This document shows positions 35,401 through 43,826 of a stretch of DNA of 64,000 nt, piece by piece. The position numbers and the translations under genes are program-made. This DNA comes from Ancylomarina longa (GTDB lineage Bacteria > Bacteroidota > Bacteroidia > Bacteroidales > Marinifilaceae). Location of the stretch: contig NZ_RJJX01000013.1 of assembly GCF_003996985.1 (NCBI RefSeq), positions 1-64,000 on the forward strand, read 5' to 3'. How positions within the stretch are numbered: position 1 is the first letter of the stretch; each line of letters begins with the position of its first letter. Under the pieces are notes generated by a model that saw nothing but the letters and a program-made list of their open reading frames with translations, was not told where the DNA came from and did no database searches.

Positions 35401-37653
35401 TTAGCTATATTCCTCAATATTTTCGATACGTTTCACTGTATCAAGCCCTTTTATTTTTATTAATTTCATGATTAGATTGTTAAGGTCTTCAGTATTGTGA
35501 ACATAGAGATGTATAAGACCTTCAAAAACGCCATCGTGACTTTCAAAGTGCAAGGATCTCATATTTACATCATGATCCTTAGAAATTATATTGGTGACAT
35601 CATTTACAATTCCTATTTTATCAATTCCCGAAAGTTCGATTATCGCTAAAAAGGACATCAATCGATGGCTTGTCCAATCAGCAGCTAGTAATCTGTCTCC
35701 TTGGCTAGTCATAAGTTTTAGAGCATTCGGGCATTTCCTTTTATGTATTGTAATATTGTTTTCTGTATCCAAATAACCCAGAACCTCGTCACCGGGTATT
35801 GGATTGCAACAGGTAGCTATTTTATAACTTTCATTAGCAGCCATTTCACTTAAAAGGAGTGTTTTTTTCTTATCTACATTTGGCTTGCTTTCAGTTACAT
35901 CTTTTTCTGCTTCAACGGTTTCTTCTTTTTCTTTAGGTTCTCCGAAAAATTGCAGTTTCCAGTATTTTATAAATTTACTTTTTGATTTTTTCTTTACAAC
36001 AGCTTCAATTTCATGAACATCTATTTTTCCTAAGCCTATTTTATAGAAAAGTTCTTCTTTGTTGGATAACTTATAGTACTCCAACATTTTTCTGTAAGCT
36101 TTAGCATTGACCATTAAACCAGCATTATTTAATTGATCTTCTACCATTTTGGTTCCCTTTATAGTAAACTCTTTTCGTTCCTTCTTAAATGCGGATTTAA
36201 TTTTCGATTTTGCTCGGGCAGTAACTGCAAATTCAAGCCATTCATGCTTAGGTTTTTGTTTTTCCGAAGTTAATATTTCTATCTGATCTCCACTTTTTAA
36301 GACATGACTCAATGGTACTAATTTATGATTTACTTTAGCACCAATACATTGGTTGCCTATATCTGTATGTATTTCGTATGCAAAATCAAGTGTTGTTGCA
36401 TTCTTGGGTAAGGTTCTAATATGCCCTTTGGGGGTAAACACTTGAATTTCTTGTGAGAACAAGTTTAATTTGAACTCATCTAAAAATGCCAAAGCATCCG
36501 CTTCCGGATTATCAAGTATCTCTCTCACATCTTTGAGCCATTTGTCTAATTCTGATTCGCCGGATGCGTTGGTATTGTATTTGGATTGAACAGCAAAACC
36601 TTTCTCCGCAATATCGTCCATTCTTTCGGTGCGAATCTGAAATTCTACCCAATTGCCATAAGGTCCCATTGCGGTAACATGCAATGCCTCATAACCATTA
36701 GCTTTAGGAGTACTTACCCAGTCTCTTATTCGCTCTGGTTTAGGTTTGTAAATATCGGTTATCAGAGAATAAATATTCCAACATTGATTTTTTTCAGGAA
36801 TATCTGGAATTGGCTTAAAAACAACACGAACTGAAATTAAATCATAGATTTCTTCTATGCTAAGGTCCTGAGTTTGAATTTTATTCCAAATAGAAAAGAT
36901 AGATCGAGGCCTGTTTTTGATGGAACAGGTTACATTATTTTCTTTAAGTTTTAGCTCAATTGGAGCGATAATATTTTGCAAAAGCTCTTCCTGATTGGTT
37001 TCGTGAAGCTTTATTTTTTCGGATATGGATTGATAATCTTCCGGGTGCTCGTATTTTAAGCTTAAATTTTCAAGCTCTGTTTTAATGGTATACAGCCCCA
37101 TTCGATGAGCCAGAGGAGCAAATAGAAATAGCGTTTCACCGGCTATTTTCATTTGTTTACGCAGTGGCATGGAATTTAGCGTTCTCATGTTATGCAGGCG
37201 ATCGGCAATTTTAATCAATATTACCCTTAGATCATCAGAAAGTGTAAGAAGCATTTTTCTGAAATTTTCCGCTTGCATGGAGGTTTGTTGATCAAAAACT
37301 TCGGATATTTTTGTTAGTCCATCAACAATTTGAGCAACTTTTGCTCCAAATAAATTTTGAATATCATCTAGTGTGTAATCCGTATCCTCTACTACATCAT
37401 GTAATAGTGCCGAAACAATTGATTTTGTTCCCAGTCCCATTTCCTTGGCTGCAATATGAGCTACTTCTATGGGATGAATGATATATGGTTCTCCGGATTT
37501 TCTGCGTACTCCTTTATGTGCTTCCCATGCAAAATGGAATGCTTTATCTATCATCTTAAGACTTTCCGGACCTTTACTCCTTTTAAAGTCTTTTAATAAT
37601 AGCTTATAGGCTTCATTAACCAGTTGTTTATCTTTTTCCGTTTCTACACTCAT
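35401..37653 (-). CDS. rsh: RelA/SpoT family bifunctional (p)ppGpp synthetase/hydrolase
   Basis: Makes and degrades the stringent-response alarmone. The domains run in standard order: HD hydrolase (about 30-180, with LLHDVVEDT containing H85/D86, and RLHNMRTL), synthetase (about 230-360, with ISVRVVF and EFQIRTERMDDIAEKGFA), TGS (about 395-455, VFTPKGHIRTLPKNATTLDF), a zinc-finger-like ATCCNPIPGDEV region and a C-terminal ACT domain (about 670-745). The intact HD motif supports hydrolase as well as synthetase activity. The 750-residue length is normal. Pairing with a Fur-type regulator downstream hints at joint nutrient-stress control. Confidence 0.95.
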   Translation of the reverse strand: MSVETEKDKQLVNEAYKLLLKDFKRSKGPESLKMIDKAFHFAWEAHKGVRRKSGEPYIIHPIEVAHIAAKEMGLGTKSIVSALLHDVVEDTDYTLDDIQNLFGAKVAQIVDGLTKISEVFDQQTSMQAENFRKMLLTLSDDLRVILIKIADRLHNMRTLNSMPLRKQMKIAGETLFLFAPLAHRMGLYTIKTELENLSLKYEHPEDYQSISEKIKLHETNQEELLQNIIAPIELKLKENNVTCSIKNRPRSIFSIWNKIQTQDLSIEEIYDLISVRVVFKPIPDIPEKNQCWNIYSLITDIYKPKPERIRDWVSTPKANGYEALHVTAMGPYGNWVEFQIRTERMDDIAEKGFAVQSKYNTNASGESELDKWLKDVREILDNPEADALAFLDEFKLNLFSQEIQVFTPKGHIRTLPKNATTLDFAYEIHTDIGNQCIGAKVNHKLVPLSHVLKSGDQIEILTSEKQKPKHEWLEFAVTARAKSKIKSAFKKERKEFTIKGTKMVEDQLNNAGLMVNAKAYRKMLEYYKLSNKEELFYKIGLGKIDVHEIEAVVKKKSKSKFIKYWKLQFFGEPKEKEETVEAEKDVTESKPNVDKKKTLLLSEMAANESYKIATCCNPIPGDEVLGYLDTENNITIHKRKCPNALKLMTSQGDRLLAADWTSHRLMSFLAIIELSGIDKIGIVNDVTNIISKDHDVNMRSLHFESHDGVFEGLIHLYVHNTEDLNNLIMKLIKIKGLDTVKRIENIEEYS

Positions 37654-37828
37654 TTTAATCTACTCTGTGGTTTGATGTTCCTCCTAAATGTAGCGAAAAC
37701 TAACAATTTTTAGTACGAATGAGCATTCTTATTTTTCCTTTTTTCAAAGATTAACCTTCATCTTTAAGGCTTAAATTAAAGATGAGTTGTTATACAGACT
37801 TTAACTTTTATATCAGAAATAAATTTAG

Positions 37829-39136
37829 TTAAGAGTCATAGTTGGTGCTATCTTCTGAACCACAGACAATAAGATATAGGTCTTTTTCCTGAAGATATGT
37901 GTTCGCAAGTTTAGTTATTTGGTCTGGACTGATTTTTTTTAATTCAGAAATAAATTTTTGATAATAGGAATTGTCAAAGCCGAATGCAAGATTGCCTTTT
38001 AGACTTTCCGAAAGAGCAAAGGGACTATCTAGATTCCTCAGCATCTCTCCTGAAATATAGTTTTTCACTAGATCCAGTTCTTCCTCAGGGATCCTTTCTT
38101 CTCGCAATGTTTTTATTTCCTTAAAAATCTCTCTAATCGCATTTCTGCAAACATCTTTCCCAACTTCGGTTACGATAGCAAAGTGCCCAGCATTCAAGTG
38201 GGATATCATAAATGAATTAATACCATAGGTATATCCTTTGTCTTCTCGTATATTTTGCATTAATCGAGATCCAAAATATCCGCCTAAAACAAGATTCAAC
38301 AACTGCATAGCAGTATAATCTTTATGGGTTTTATTAAAAATTGGACGACCAATTCGAATGCTGGATTGTACTGCATCTTTCTTTTCAACAAATGCTCTTC
38401 TCTTATTTGTAGCCCGAAGATTATATTCTTTCTTAGGGAGATTTGTTTGCAATGGCCATTTATTAGAACCAAATAGAGCTTCTAATAAATCTAATATCTC
38501 TTGATTGATTTTTCCAGCGATGATAATTTTACAGTTATTGGGGGTATAATGTTTTTGGTAAAATTCCTTTACGGATTTATAGTCGAGACTGTCAAACACC
38601 CCAATATCGTAGGTATTTGCATAGGGATGATTTGAGCCGTAAACCAATTCATTAAACTTATCCTTAGCCAATACGTTTGTCTTTTGGTGATTAATTTGAT
38701 ATTTCTGCTTCTTGTTTAATAATATGGTTTGAAATTCTTTTTGAGGAAATGTTGAGTTCTTGATTATGTCTTCCGTAATCTTCAAGGTATCCTTAATATG
38801 TTTGGTTAAGGTGTAAAGACTTATACTCGCATCATGTTTTCCTGTTGAAAATCCAATATATGCACCATAAAAATCAATTTTCTCCGCAAGTTCTGAAGCT
38901 GTATAATTAGTAGTGCCTTCATTAAGCATACTATTAGCCATACTTGCTACTAATGGAGAATTCTGATGCCAAATGCCCGCCTCAAAAATAAATTCTATTT
39001 TTAATACATCCTGGCTTCCTCCATTAATAATGTGTATTGGGATATTATTGCTTAATAGTTGTTTCTCAGAAGGTAAAATATCAATAGAATCAATAGTTTT
39101 AAAAGCTGGAGCTATATTTCTTTGTGTAGGATTCAT
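37829..39136 (-). CDS. M16 family peptidase, non-catalytic subunit
   Basis: 435 residues of M16 (pitrilysin) fold without HXXEH: the aligned region reads SMANSMLNEGTTN instead. It keeps the substrate-binding R/Y motif in SRLMQNIREDKGYTYGINS (about 290-308), the signature of the partner chain in two-chain M16B enzymes. The start chosen is ATG 39136, two bases after the catalytic subunit's stop; an ATG at 39172 would overlap the upstream gene by 34 bases. No signal peptide. With the preceding gene it should form a heterodimeric zinc peptidase degrading peptides in a closed chamber. Confidence 0.9.
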   Translation of the reverse strand: MNPTQRNIAPAFKTIDSIDILPSEKQLLSNNIPIHIINGGSQDVLKIEFIFEAGIWHQNSPLVASMANSMLNEGTTNYTASELAEKIDFYGAYIGFSTGKHDASISLYTLTKHIKDTLKITEDIIKNSTFPQKEFQTILLNKKQKYQINHQKTNVLAKDKFNELVYGSNHPYANTYDIGVFDSLDYKSVKEFYQKHYTPNNCKIIIAGKINQEILDLLEALFGSNKWPLQTNLPKKEYNLRATNKRRAFVEKKDAVQSSIRIGRPIFNKTHKDYTAMQLLNLVLGGYFGSRLMQNIREDKGYTYGINSFMISHLNAGHFAIVTEVGKDVCRNAIREIFKEIKTLREERIPEEELDLVKNYISGEMLRNLDSPFALSESLKGNLAFGFDNSYYQKFISELKKISPDQITKLANTYLQEKDLYLIVCGSEDSTNYDS

Positions 39137-39138
39137 GC

Positions 39139-40377
39139 TTATTTTTTTGAATGGTAATAAAGGGTTGAGCAATTCTCTTTTCTAAAAAGTTTCGCTGATG
39201 CATTTAGAATATCCTCAATATTAACTTTTCTGTATAGCAACACTTCGGTATTGATTATATTTGCATCTCCTAATATTTCATAGGTAGCGAGATTCATTGC
39301 TTTGTTCAGATAACTTATTTCTGAAAAAACCAATGAGGATTCAATTTTGTTCTTCACTTTCTGAAGTTCATATTCTGAAACTTTACTTTCCTTCATTTTA
39401 TTTAGCTCTGTCCATATTGCCTGCTCCGCTTCTTCCATGCTGACACCATCCGAAAGTTTTCCGGTTATCAGAAATAATCCCGGATCAAAATCACCAGTTA
39501 AGTAGGCATCTATCGAAGAGAATAGATTTTGATCTTTTACCAGAGATTGAAATATTCTCGAGGATTGACCATTGGATAATATATCAGAAATAAGATCAAT
39601 GATATAAAAATCTTCATCCAATCTTTTTCCCATGTGGAAAGCCATGTAAATAGCATCAAATGGAACATCACGCTCCAAATGCATGCTTCTAAATTCGGTT
39701 TGCTCCGATTCCTGTGGAATAGCTTTTTCAGCAATTTCCCTTTTTTCTATAGGCGCAAACCATTTTTGAGCAAGAGCCTTTACTTCTTCAATTTCTATAT
39801 TTCCGGAAACTACAACTACAGCATTGTTTGGAGCATAATGGTGAAAGAAAAAAGATTTTACATCTTCCAGACTAGCATTCTCGATATGATCTATAGACTT
39901 TCCTATTGTAGGCCATTGGTAGGGATGTTGTTTATAAGCAAGAGGTCTCAGATATAACCAGACATCACCGTAAGGCTGATTAAAATAGCGTTGCTTGAAT
40001 TCTTCAATTACAACATTCTTTTGCACTTCTAAGCTTTTCTCACTAAAAGCAAGACTGAGCATGCGATCAGATTCCAACCAAAAAGCTGTTTCTAAATTAT
40101 CTTTAGGAACAGTTAGGTAGTAGTTGGTGATGTCATTATTTGTCCATGCATTATTATCGCCACCAACACGCTGCAATGGTGCGTCGTAATTGGGAATATT
40201 TACCGATCCTCCAAACATAAGGTGTTCGAATAGATGCGCAAACCCAGTTTTCTCCGGATTCTCATCTTTTGCACCAATATTATAAAGTATATTCACTGCA
40301 GCCATTGGAGTCGTTTCGTCCCGATGAACAATGAATCGCAGACCATTTTCCAGTGTGAATTTATCGAATTTTATCAT
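39139..40377 (-). CDS. M16 family zinc peptidase, catalytic subunit
   Basis: 412 residues with the inverse zinc motif HLFEH (H48, E51, H52) in the context FAHLFEHLMFGGS, and the distal glutamate ligand in VVIEEF (E125/E126). It lacks the C-terminal R/Y pair, which is supplied by the downstream gene product. No signal peptide, so it is cytoplasmic rather than an exported processing protease. It is the middle gene of an operon: 35 bases after the nitronate monooxygenase and 2 bases before the non-catalytic subunit. Confidence 0.93.
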   Translation of the reverse strand: MIKFDKFTLENGLRFIVHRDETTPMAAVNILYNIGAKDENPEKTGFAHLFEHLMFGGSVNIPNYDAPLQRVGGDNNAWTNNDITNYYLTVPKDNLETAFWLESDRMLSLAFSEKSLEVQKNVVIEEFKQRYFNQPYGDVWLYLRPLAYKQHPYQWPTIGKSIDHIENASLEDVKSFFFHHYAPNNAVVVVSGNIEIEEVKALAQKWFAPIEKREIAEKAIPQESEQTEFRSMHLERDVPFDAIYMAFHMGKRLDEDFYIIDLISDILSNGQSSRIFQSLVKDQNLFSSIDAYLTGDFDPGLFLITGKLSDGVSMEEAEQAIWTELNKMKESKVSEYELQKVKNKIESSLVFSEISYLNKAMNLATYEILGDANIINTEVLLYRKVNIEDILNASAKLFRKENCSTLYYHSKK

Positions 40378-40412
40378 ATCTGTTTTATTTGTAAGAAGGA
40401 AATGAAAGTAGG

Positions 40413-41366
40413 TTACAAATCGAGGTAACTATTCTTTATTTCGGTAAGCATTGTTTGATATTCCTCTTTAATTTCAGAAATGATATCTGAAACAGATTGT
40501 ATCTTTGATATCAAAGCAGAGACCTGACCAATTTCCAATTCTCCATCCTCCAGGTTCCCCTCAAATATTCCTAATTTAGCTCTTCCTTTTCCTAAAATTT
40601 GACGCATTTCATCCGGATTTGCACCTCTGCATTCGGCGGCATGAATCTGCTCGAAAAAATTATTTTTTACCAGACGAGTAGGAGCTAGTTTTTTTAGTGC
40701 TAGTTTGGTGTCGCCTTCCTGTAATTTGATAACCGAATTTTTAAAATTAATATGTGCTGATGATTCTTCAGAGATTGCAAATCGACTTCCCATTTGTACT
40801 CCATCGGCACCTAAAACCATTGCTGCCAACATACTTTTTCCAGAGCTGATTCCACCGGCTGCAATTAATGGTAGACTTGTTGCCTTACGCACGGATGGTA
40901 TCAGAGCCATGCTTGTTGTTTCCTCTCTTCCATTGTGACCACCTGCCTCGAAACCCTCTGCAACAATGGCGTCAACGCCAACTTCTTCACATTTCTTTGC
41001 GAAAAAAGCACTGGAAACCACATGCACTACTTTTATGCCATGTTCTTTTAAAAAGGGAGTCCATTTTTTAGGGCTTCCTGCGGAAGTGAATACTATCTTA
41101 ACCTCTTCATCGATAATGATATTCATGATTTTATCCATCTCGGGATAAAGAAGCGGCACATTCACACCAAAGGGTTTTGTTGTTGCAGCTTTTGTTTTTT
41201 GGATATGCTCCCGGAATATTTCCGGATGCATCGATCCGGCACCTACCAATCCCAAACCACCGGCATTACTTACTGCACTGGCAAGTTTCCATCCCGAACA
41301 CCAGACCATTCCTCCCTGAATCAAGGGGAATTCTATATTAAAAAGTGAGGAGATTCTATTCGCCAT
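40413..41366 (-). CDS. Nitronate monooxygenase / FabK-like FMN enzyme
   Basis: A 317-residue FMN TIM barrel. The N-terminal FPLIQGGMVWCSGWKLA, FGVNVPLL, AEGFEAGGHNG (catalytic histidine region), PLIAAGGISSG and GADGVQMGSRF are shared by nitronate monooxygenases and the FabK enoyl-ACP reductases. Bacteroidota homologues are usually annotated as nitronate monooxygenase, but FabK-type fatty-acid synthesis is a serious alternative and cannot be excluded. It is the first gene of an operon with the two M16 peptidase subunits. A terminator-like hairpin lies in its leader. Confidence 0.85.
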   Translation of the reverse strand: MANRISSLFNIEFPLIQGGMVWCSGWKLASAVSNAGGLGLVGAGSMHPEIFREHIQKTKAATTKPFGVNVPLLYPEMDKIMNIIIDEEVKIVFTSAGSPKKWTPFLKEHGIKVVHVVSSAFFAKKCEEVGVDAIVAEGFEAGGHNGREETTSMALIPSVRKATSLPLIAAGGISSGKSMLAAMVLGADGVQMGSRFAISEESSAHINFKNSVIKLQEGDTKLALKKLAPTRLVKNNFFEQIHAAECRGANPDEMRQILGKGRAKLGIFEGNLEDGELEIGQVSALISKIQSVSDIISEIKEEYQTMLTEIKNSYLDL

Positions 41367-41387
41367 ATCTTTATTTTTTTATTCCAA

Positions 41388-41427
41388 TAAAAAAGACACA
41401 AGAACAAATATTGTATGCTTGTGTCTT
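41388..41427 (-). promoter_or_regulatory. Terminator-like hairpin in the nitronate monooxygenase leader
   Basis: A perfect 10-base-pair stem (AAGACACAAG at 41393-41402 with CTTGTGTCTT at 41418-41427) is followed on the minus strand by a U-tract, about 20 bases before the start at 41366. With the promoter box at 41451-41458 it would be transcribed first, like an attenuator. Alternatively it ends an unseen minus-strand transcript. Confidence 0.6.
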
Positions 41428-41450
41428 ATTAGGTGTTTTTGTTTGCTGCA

Positions 41451-41458
41451 CAAATTTA
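41451..41458 (-). promoter_or_regulatory. -7 promoter box of the nitronate monooxygenase operon
   Basis: On the minus strand TAAATTTG matches TAnnTTTG. It predicts a start near 41444 and a leader of about 78 bases containing the hairpin. The rest of the 41459-41729 gap shows no gene. Confidence 0.45.
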
Positions 41459-41729
41459 GAAAAATTCTTGATAGGAACACTGAACCTGAAAAACCTTTTC
41501 GTAATAATATCTGATGATCAGTGGCTTCATTCTATATATAGCTTTGTTTTGATTGGGTTTTTAGAATGTCCTCAATAATAAATACATGGAAGAGGCTTGA
41601 AGTTAACGAATTTTCAATTCGCTATGGTTTGTTCCTAAAAGATATTGTTTATTTTTAGAGGTCTTTGAAAGGTACAATTTTGTCTGTATCAATTCTTGAA
41701 ATTTTAAAAGCTTGACTGAATAAAATTAA

Positions 41730-43508
41730 ATGGAGAAGAAAAAATCCTTATTAGCACGTTTTTTAGTGTGGCGCCTTAAGCACATTAGCGATCGTCAATT
41801 TATATCCTTTTTAGCCGTAATTATAGGAATCTGTTCCGGATTAGGGGCTGTTGTAATTAAAAAGGTAGTGCATGTAATTAGCCATGTGCTACAAGGTAAT
41901 TTCCCGGTTGATCGTCAAAATTTATTTTACGTTATTTTTCCCACTATAGGTGTTTTTCTGGTTGTTATATTTGTTAAGTATATTAATAAACGTCCGGTCC
42001 GGCATGGAGTGCCAAGTGTTTTGTACAGTATTTCTAAAACAAATGGTGAAATTAATTCTCACAATATGTTTTCGTCAATAGTAACTTCGGCACTAACCGT
42101 AGGATTTGGAGGATCTGTTGGTTTGGAAGGTCCAACAGTATTAACTGGTGCTGCTTGGGGATCTAATATTGGTAGGCTCTTTCACTTAAATTACAAACAA
42201 CTTACGTTATTAATTGGATGTGCTAGTGCGGGTGCTATGGCTGCTATCTTTAAAGCACCTATTGCAGCTATTGTTTTTGCTTTGGAAGTGATAATGCTGG
42301 ATTTAACCATGTGGGCATTAATACCATTATTGTTATCAACAGCAAGTGGAATTATTACTTCCTATTTTTTTCTGGGAATGCATGTATTGTATCCATTTAA
42401 AATATTATCAGGATTCAATTTAGCAGACTTACCCTATTATATTGCCTTAGGTATATTCACCGGATTGATCTCCACCTATTTTACCAAAACCTATATGTTC
42501 ATCCAACAAATGTTTGCAAAAATAAATGGTGTATATCGCAAAATGCTTGTCGGAACCATTTCTTTAGGAGTTATTATATTCTTTTTGCCAGTATTATATG
42601 GGGAGGGATATGAAGCTATTAATGGTTCATTAACTGGGGATTATTCTTATCTTTTTAATAATTCATTTTTCTATTCCTATAGTGATAATTTTTTGGTGCT
42701 CCTTATTCTATTAGCATTGATTGTTTTCTTTAAGGTTATTGCTACATCCTTAACATTTGGCGCCGGAGGTATTGGTGGAATTTTTGCTCCAACACTTTTT
42801 ATGGGAGGAAATTCAGGTGTTCTTTTCGCCTTAATTGTTCGACATCTTGGCTTGCGAAATGTCGATGTTAATAATTTTGCTTTGATTGGAATGGCAGGAA
42901 TGATAGCTGGAGTATTGCATGCACCCTTAACCGGATTGTTCCTGATTGCGGATATATCCGGAGGATATCAATTGTTTGTGCCTTTAATGATTACTGCTAC
43001 CATATCCTATGCTACGATATTAGCTTTTGAGCCTCATTCTGTTTATACCGTTCAATTGGCTCGGCGAAAAGAGTTGATGACTCATGATAAAGACAAAAAT
43101 GTTTTGTCCTTAATGAGTGTCTCCAGATTAATAGAAAGAGATTTTAGTACGGTAAGTGCGGATGCTTCGCTTGGAGACTTGGTGCAAGTTATAGCGAAAG
43201 CGCATCGAAATATCTTTATTGTGATTGATGAAGAGAATAATTTTCAAGGGATCGTAAAATTGGATGATATTCGCGAAATCATGTTTCAATCGGAGAAGTA
43301 TAATATTGTGCATGTACGTGATTTAATGGTTATACCACAGGTAATAATTCAATACGATGAATCGATGGCGGATGTAGCAAAGAAATATCAGTATTCAGAT
43401 AAATTTAATTTGGTAGTTCTTAAAGATGGTAAATATTGCGGCTGTGTTTCCCGGGCACAAATTTTTTCTACCTATCGCAGAATGCTGAAACATTTTTCAG
43501 AAGATTAA
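41730..43508 (+). CDS. ClC family chloride channel/transporter with CBS domains (paralogue 1)
   Basis: 592 residues: a ClC membrane domain (about 1-430) and a cytoplasmic CBS pair (about 455-585). Selectivity-filter motifs are HGVPSV, GLEGPTVLTG with the gating glutamate E133, and GIGGIFAPTLFMGG. At the position of E. coli ClC's internal proton glutamate the sequence is FALEVIML, with E186 followed by V187, so that proton glutamate is absent. This matches channel-type ClCs, or transporters with altered coupling, rather than classical 2Cl-/H+ exchangers. It is followed by a paralogue of the same layout. Selectivity for Cl- or another anion is not shown. Confidence 0.93.
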   Translation: MEKKKSLLARFLVWRLKHISDRQFISFLAVIIGICSGLGAVVIKKVVHVISHVLQGNFPVDRQNLFYVIFPTIGVFLVVIFVKYINKRPVRHGVPSVLYSISKTNGEINSHNMFSSIVTSALTVGFGGSVGLEGPTVLTGAAWGSNIGRLFHLNYKQLTLLIGCASAGAMAAIFKAPIAAIVFALEVIMLDLTMWALIPLLLSTASGIITSYFFLGMHVLYPFKILSGFNLADLPYYIALGIFTGLISTYFTKTYMFIQQMFAKINGVYRKMLVGTISLGVIIFFLPVLYGEGYEAINGSLTGDYSYLFNNSFFYSYSDNFLVLLILLALIVFFKVIATSLTFGAGGIGGIFAPTLFMGGNSGVLFALIVRHLGLRNVDVNNFALIGMAGMIAGVLHAPLTGLFLIADISGGYQLFVPLMITATISYATILAFEPHSVYTVQLARRKELMTHDKDKNVLSLMSVSRLIERDFSTVSADASLGDLVQVIAKAHRNIFIVIDEENNFQGIVKLDDIREIMFQSEKYNIVHVRDLMVIPQVIIQYDESMADVAKKYQYSDKFNLVVLKDGKYCGCVSRAQIFSTYRRMLKHFSED

Positions 43509-43826
43509 GTAGTAAAATATTGTCTGGCTTTTAAGCAAACGATTGCTTTCGACTTTCAGTATTTCAAACAGTTACGATCTGTAGGATGGTCTTTTTTAAA
43601 ATTATTGGAAAAACAGTTTCTTCTTCCTAATTATCTATTACTTTTGCATTCAAATTTTACTAGTTATACCTCTCTTAGATTGTGAAATCTATGAAAATCA
43701 ATAATCTGCCCCTTAAAATTCTTGATTTTTTATGGTTATGAGCTAAAAGGCCGACTGACTTCTGGAGCCATCCGACCTGTTATTTGATAAAGGATATTTT
43801 TGGGACATTAAGAATGATTCATTAAA
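43509..43826 (+). promoter_or_regulatory. Spacer between ClC genes with a -7 box
   Basis: No gene in 318 bases. TATTTTTG at 43795-43802 matches TAnnTTTG about 25 bases before the second ClC gene, suggesting a promoter of its own. A small AAGCAA/TTGCTT hairpin near 43530 lacks a T-tract. Confidence 0.45.
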
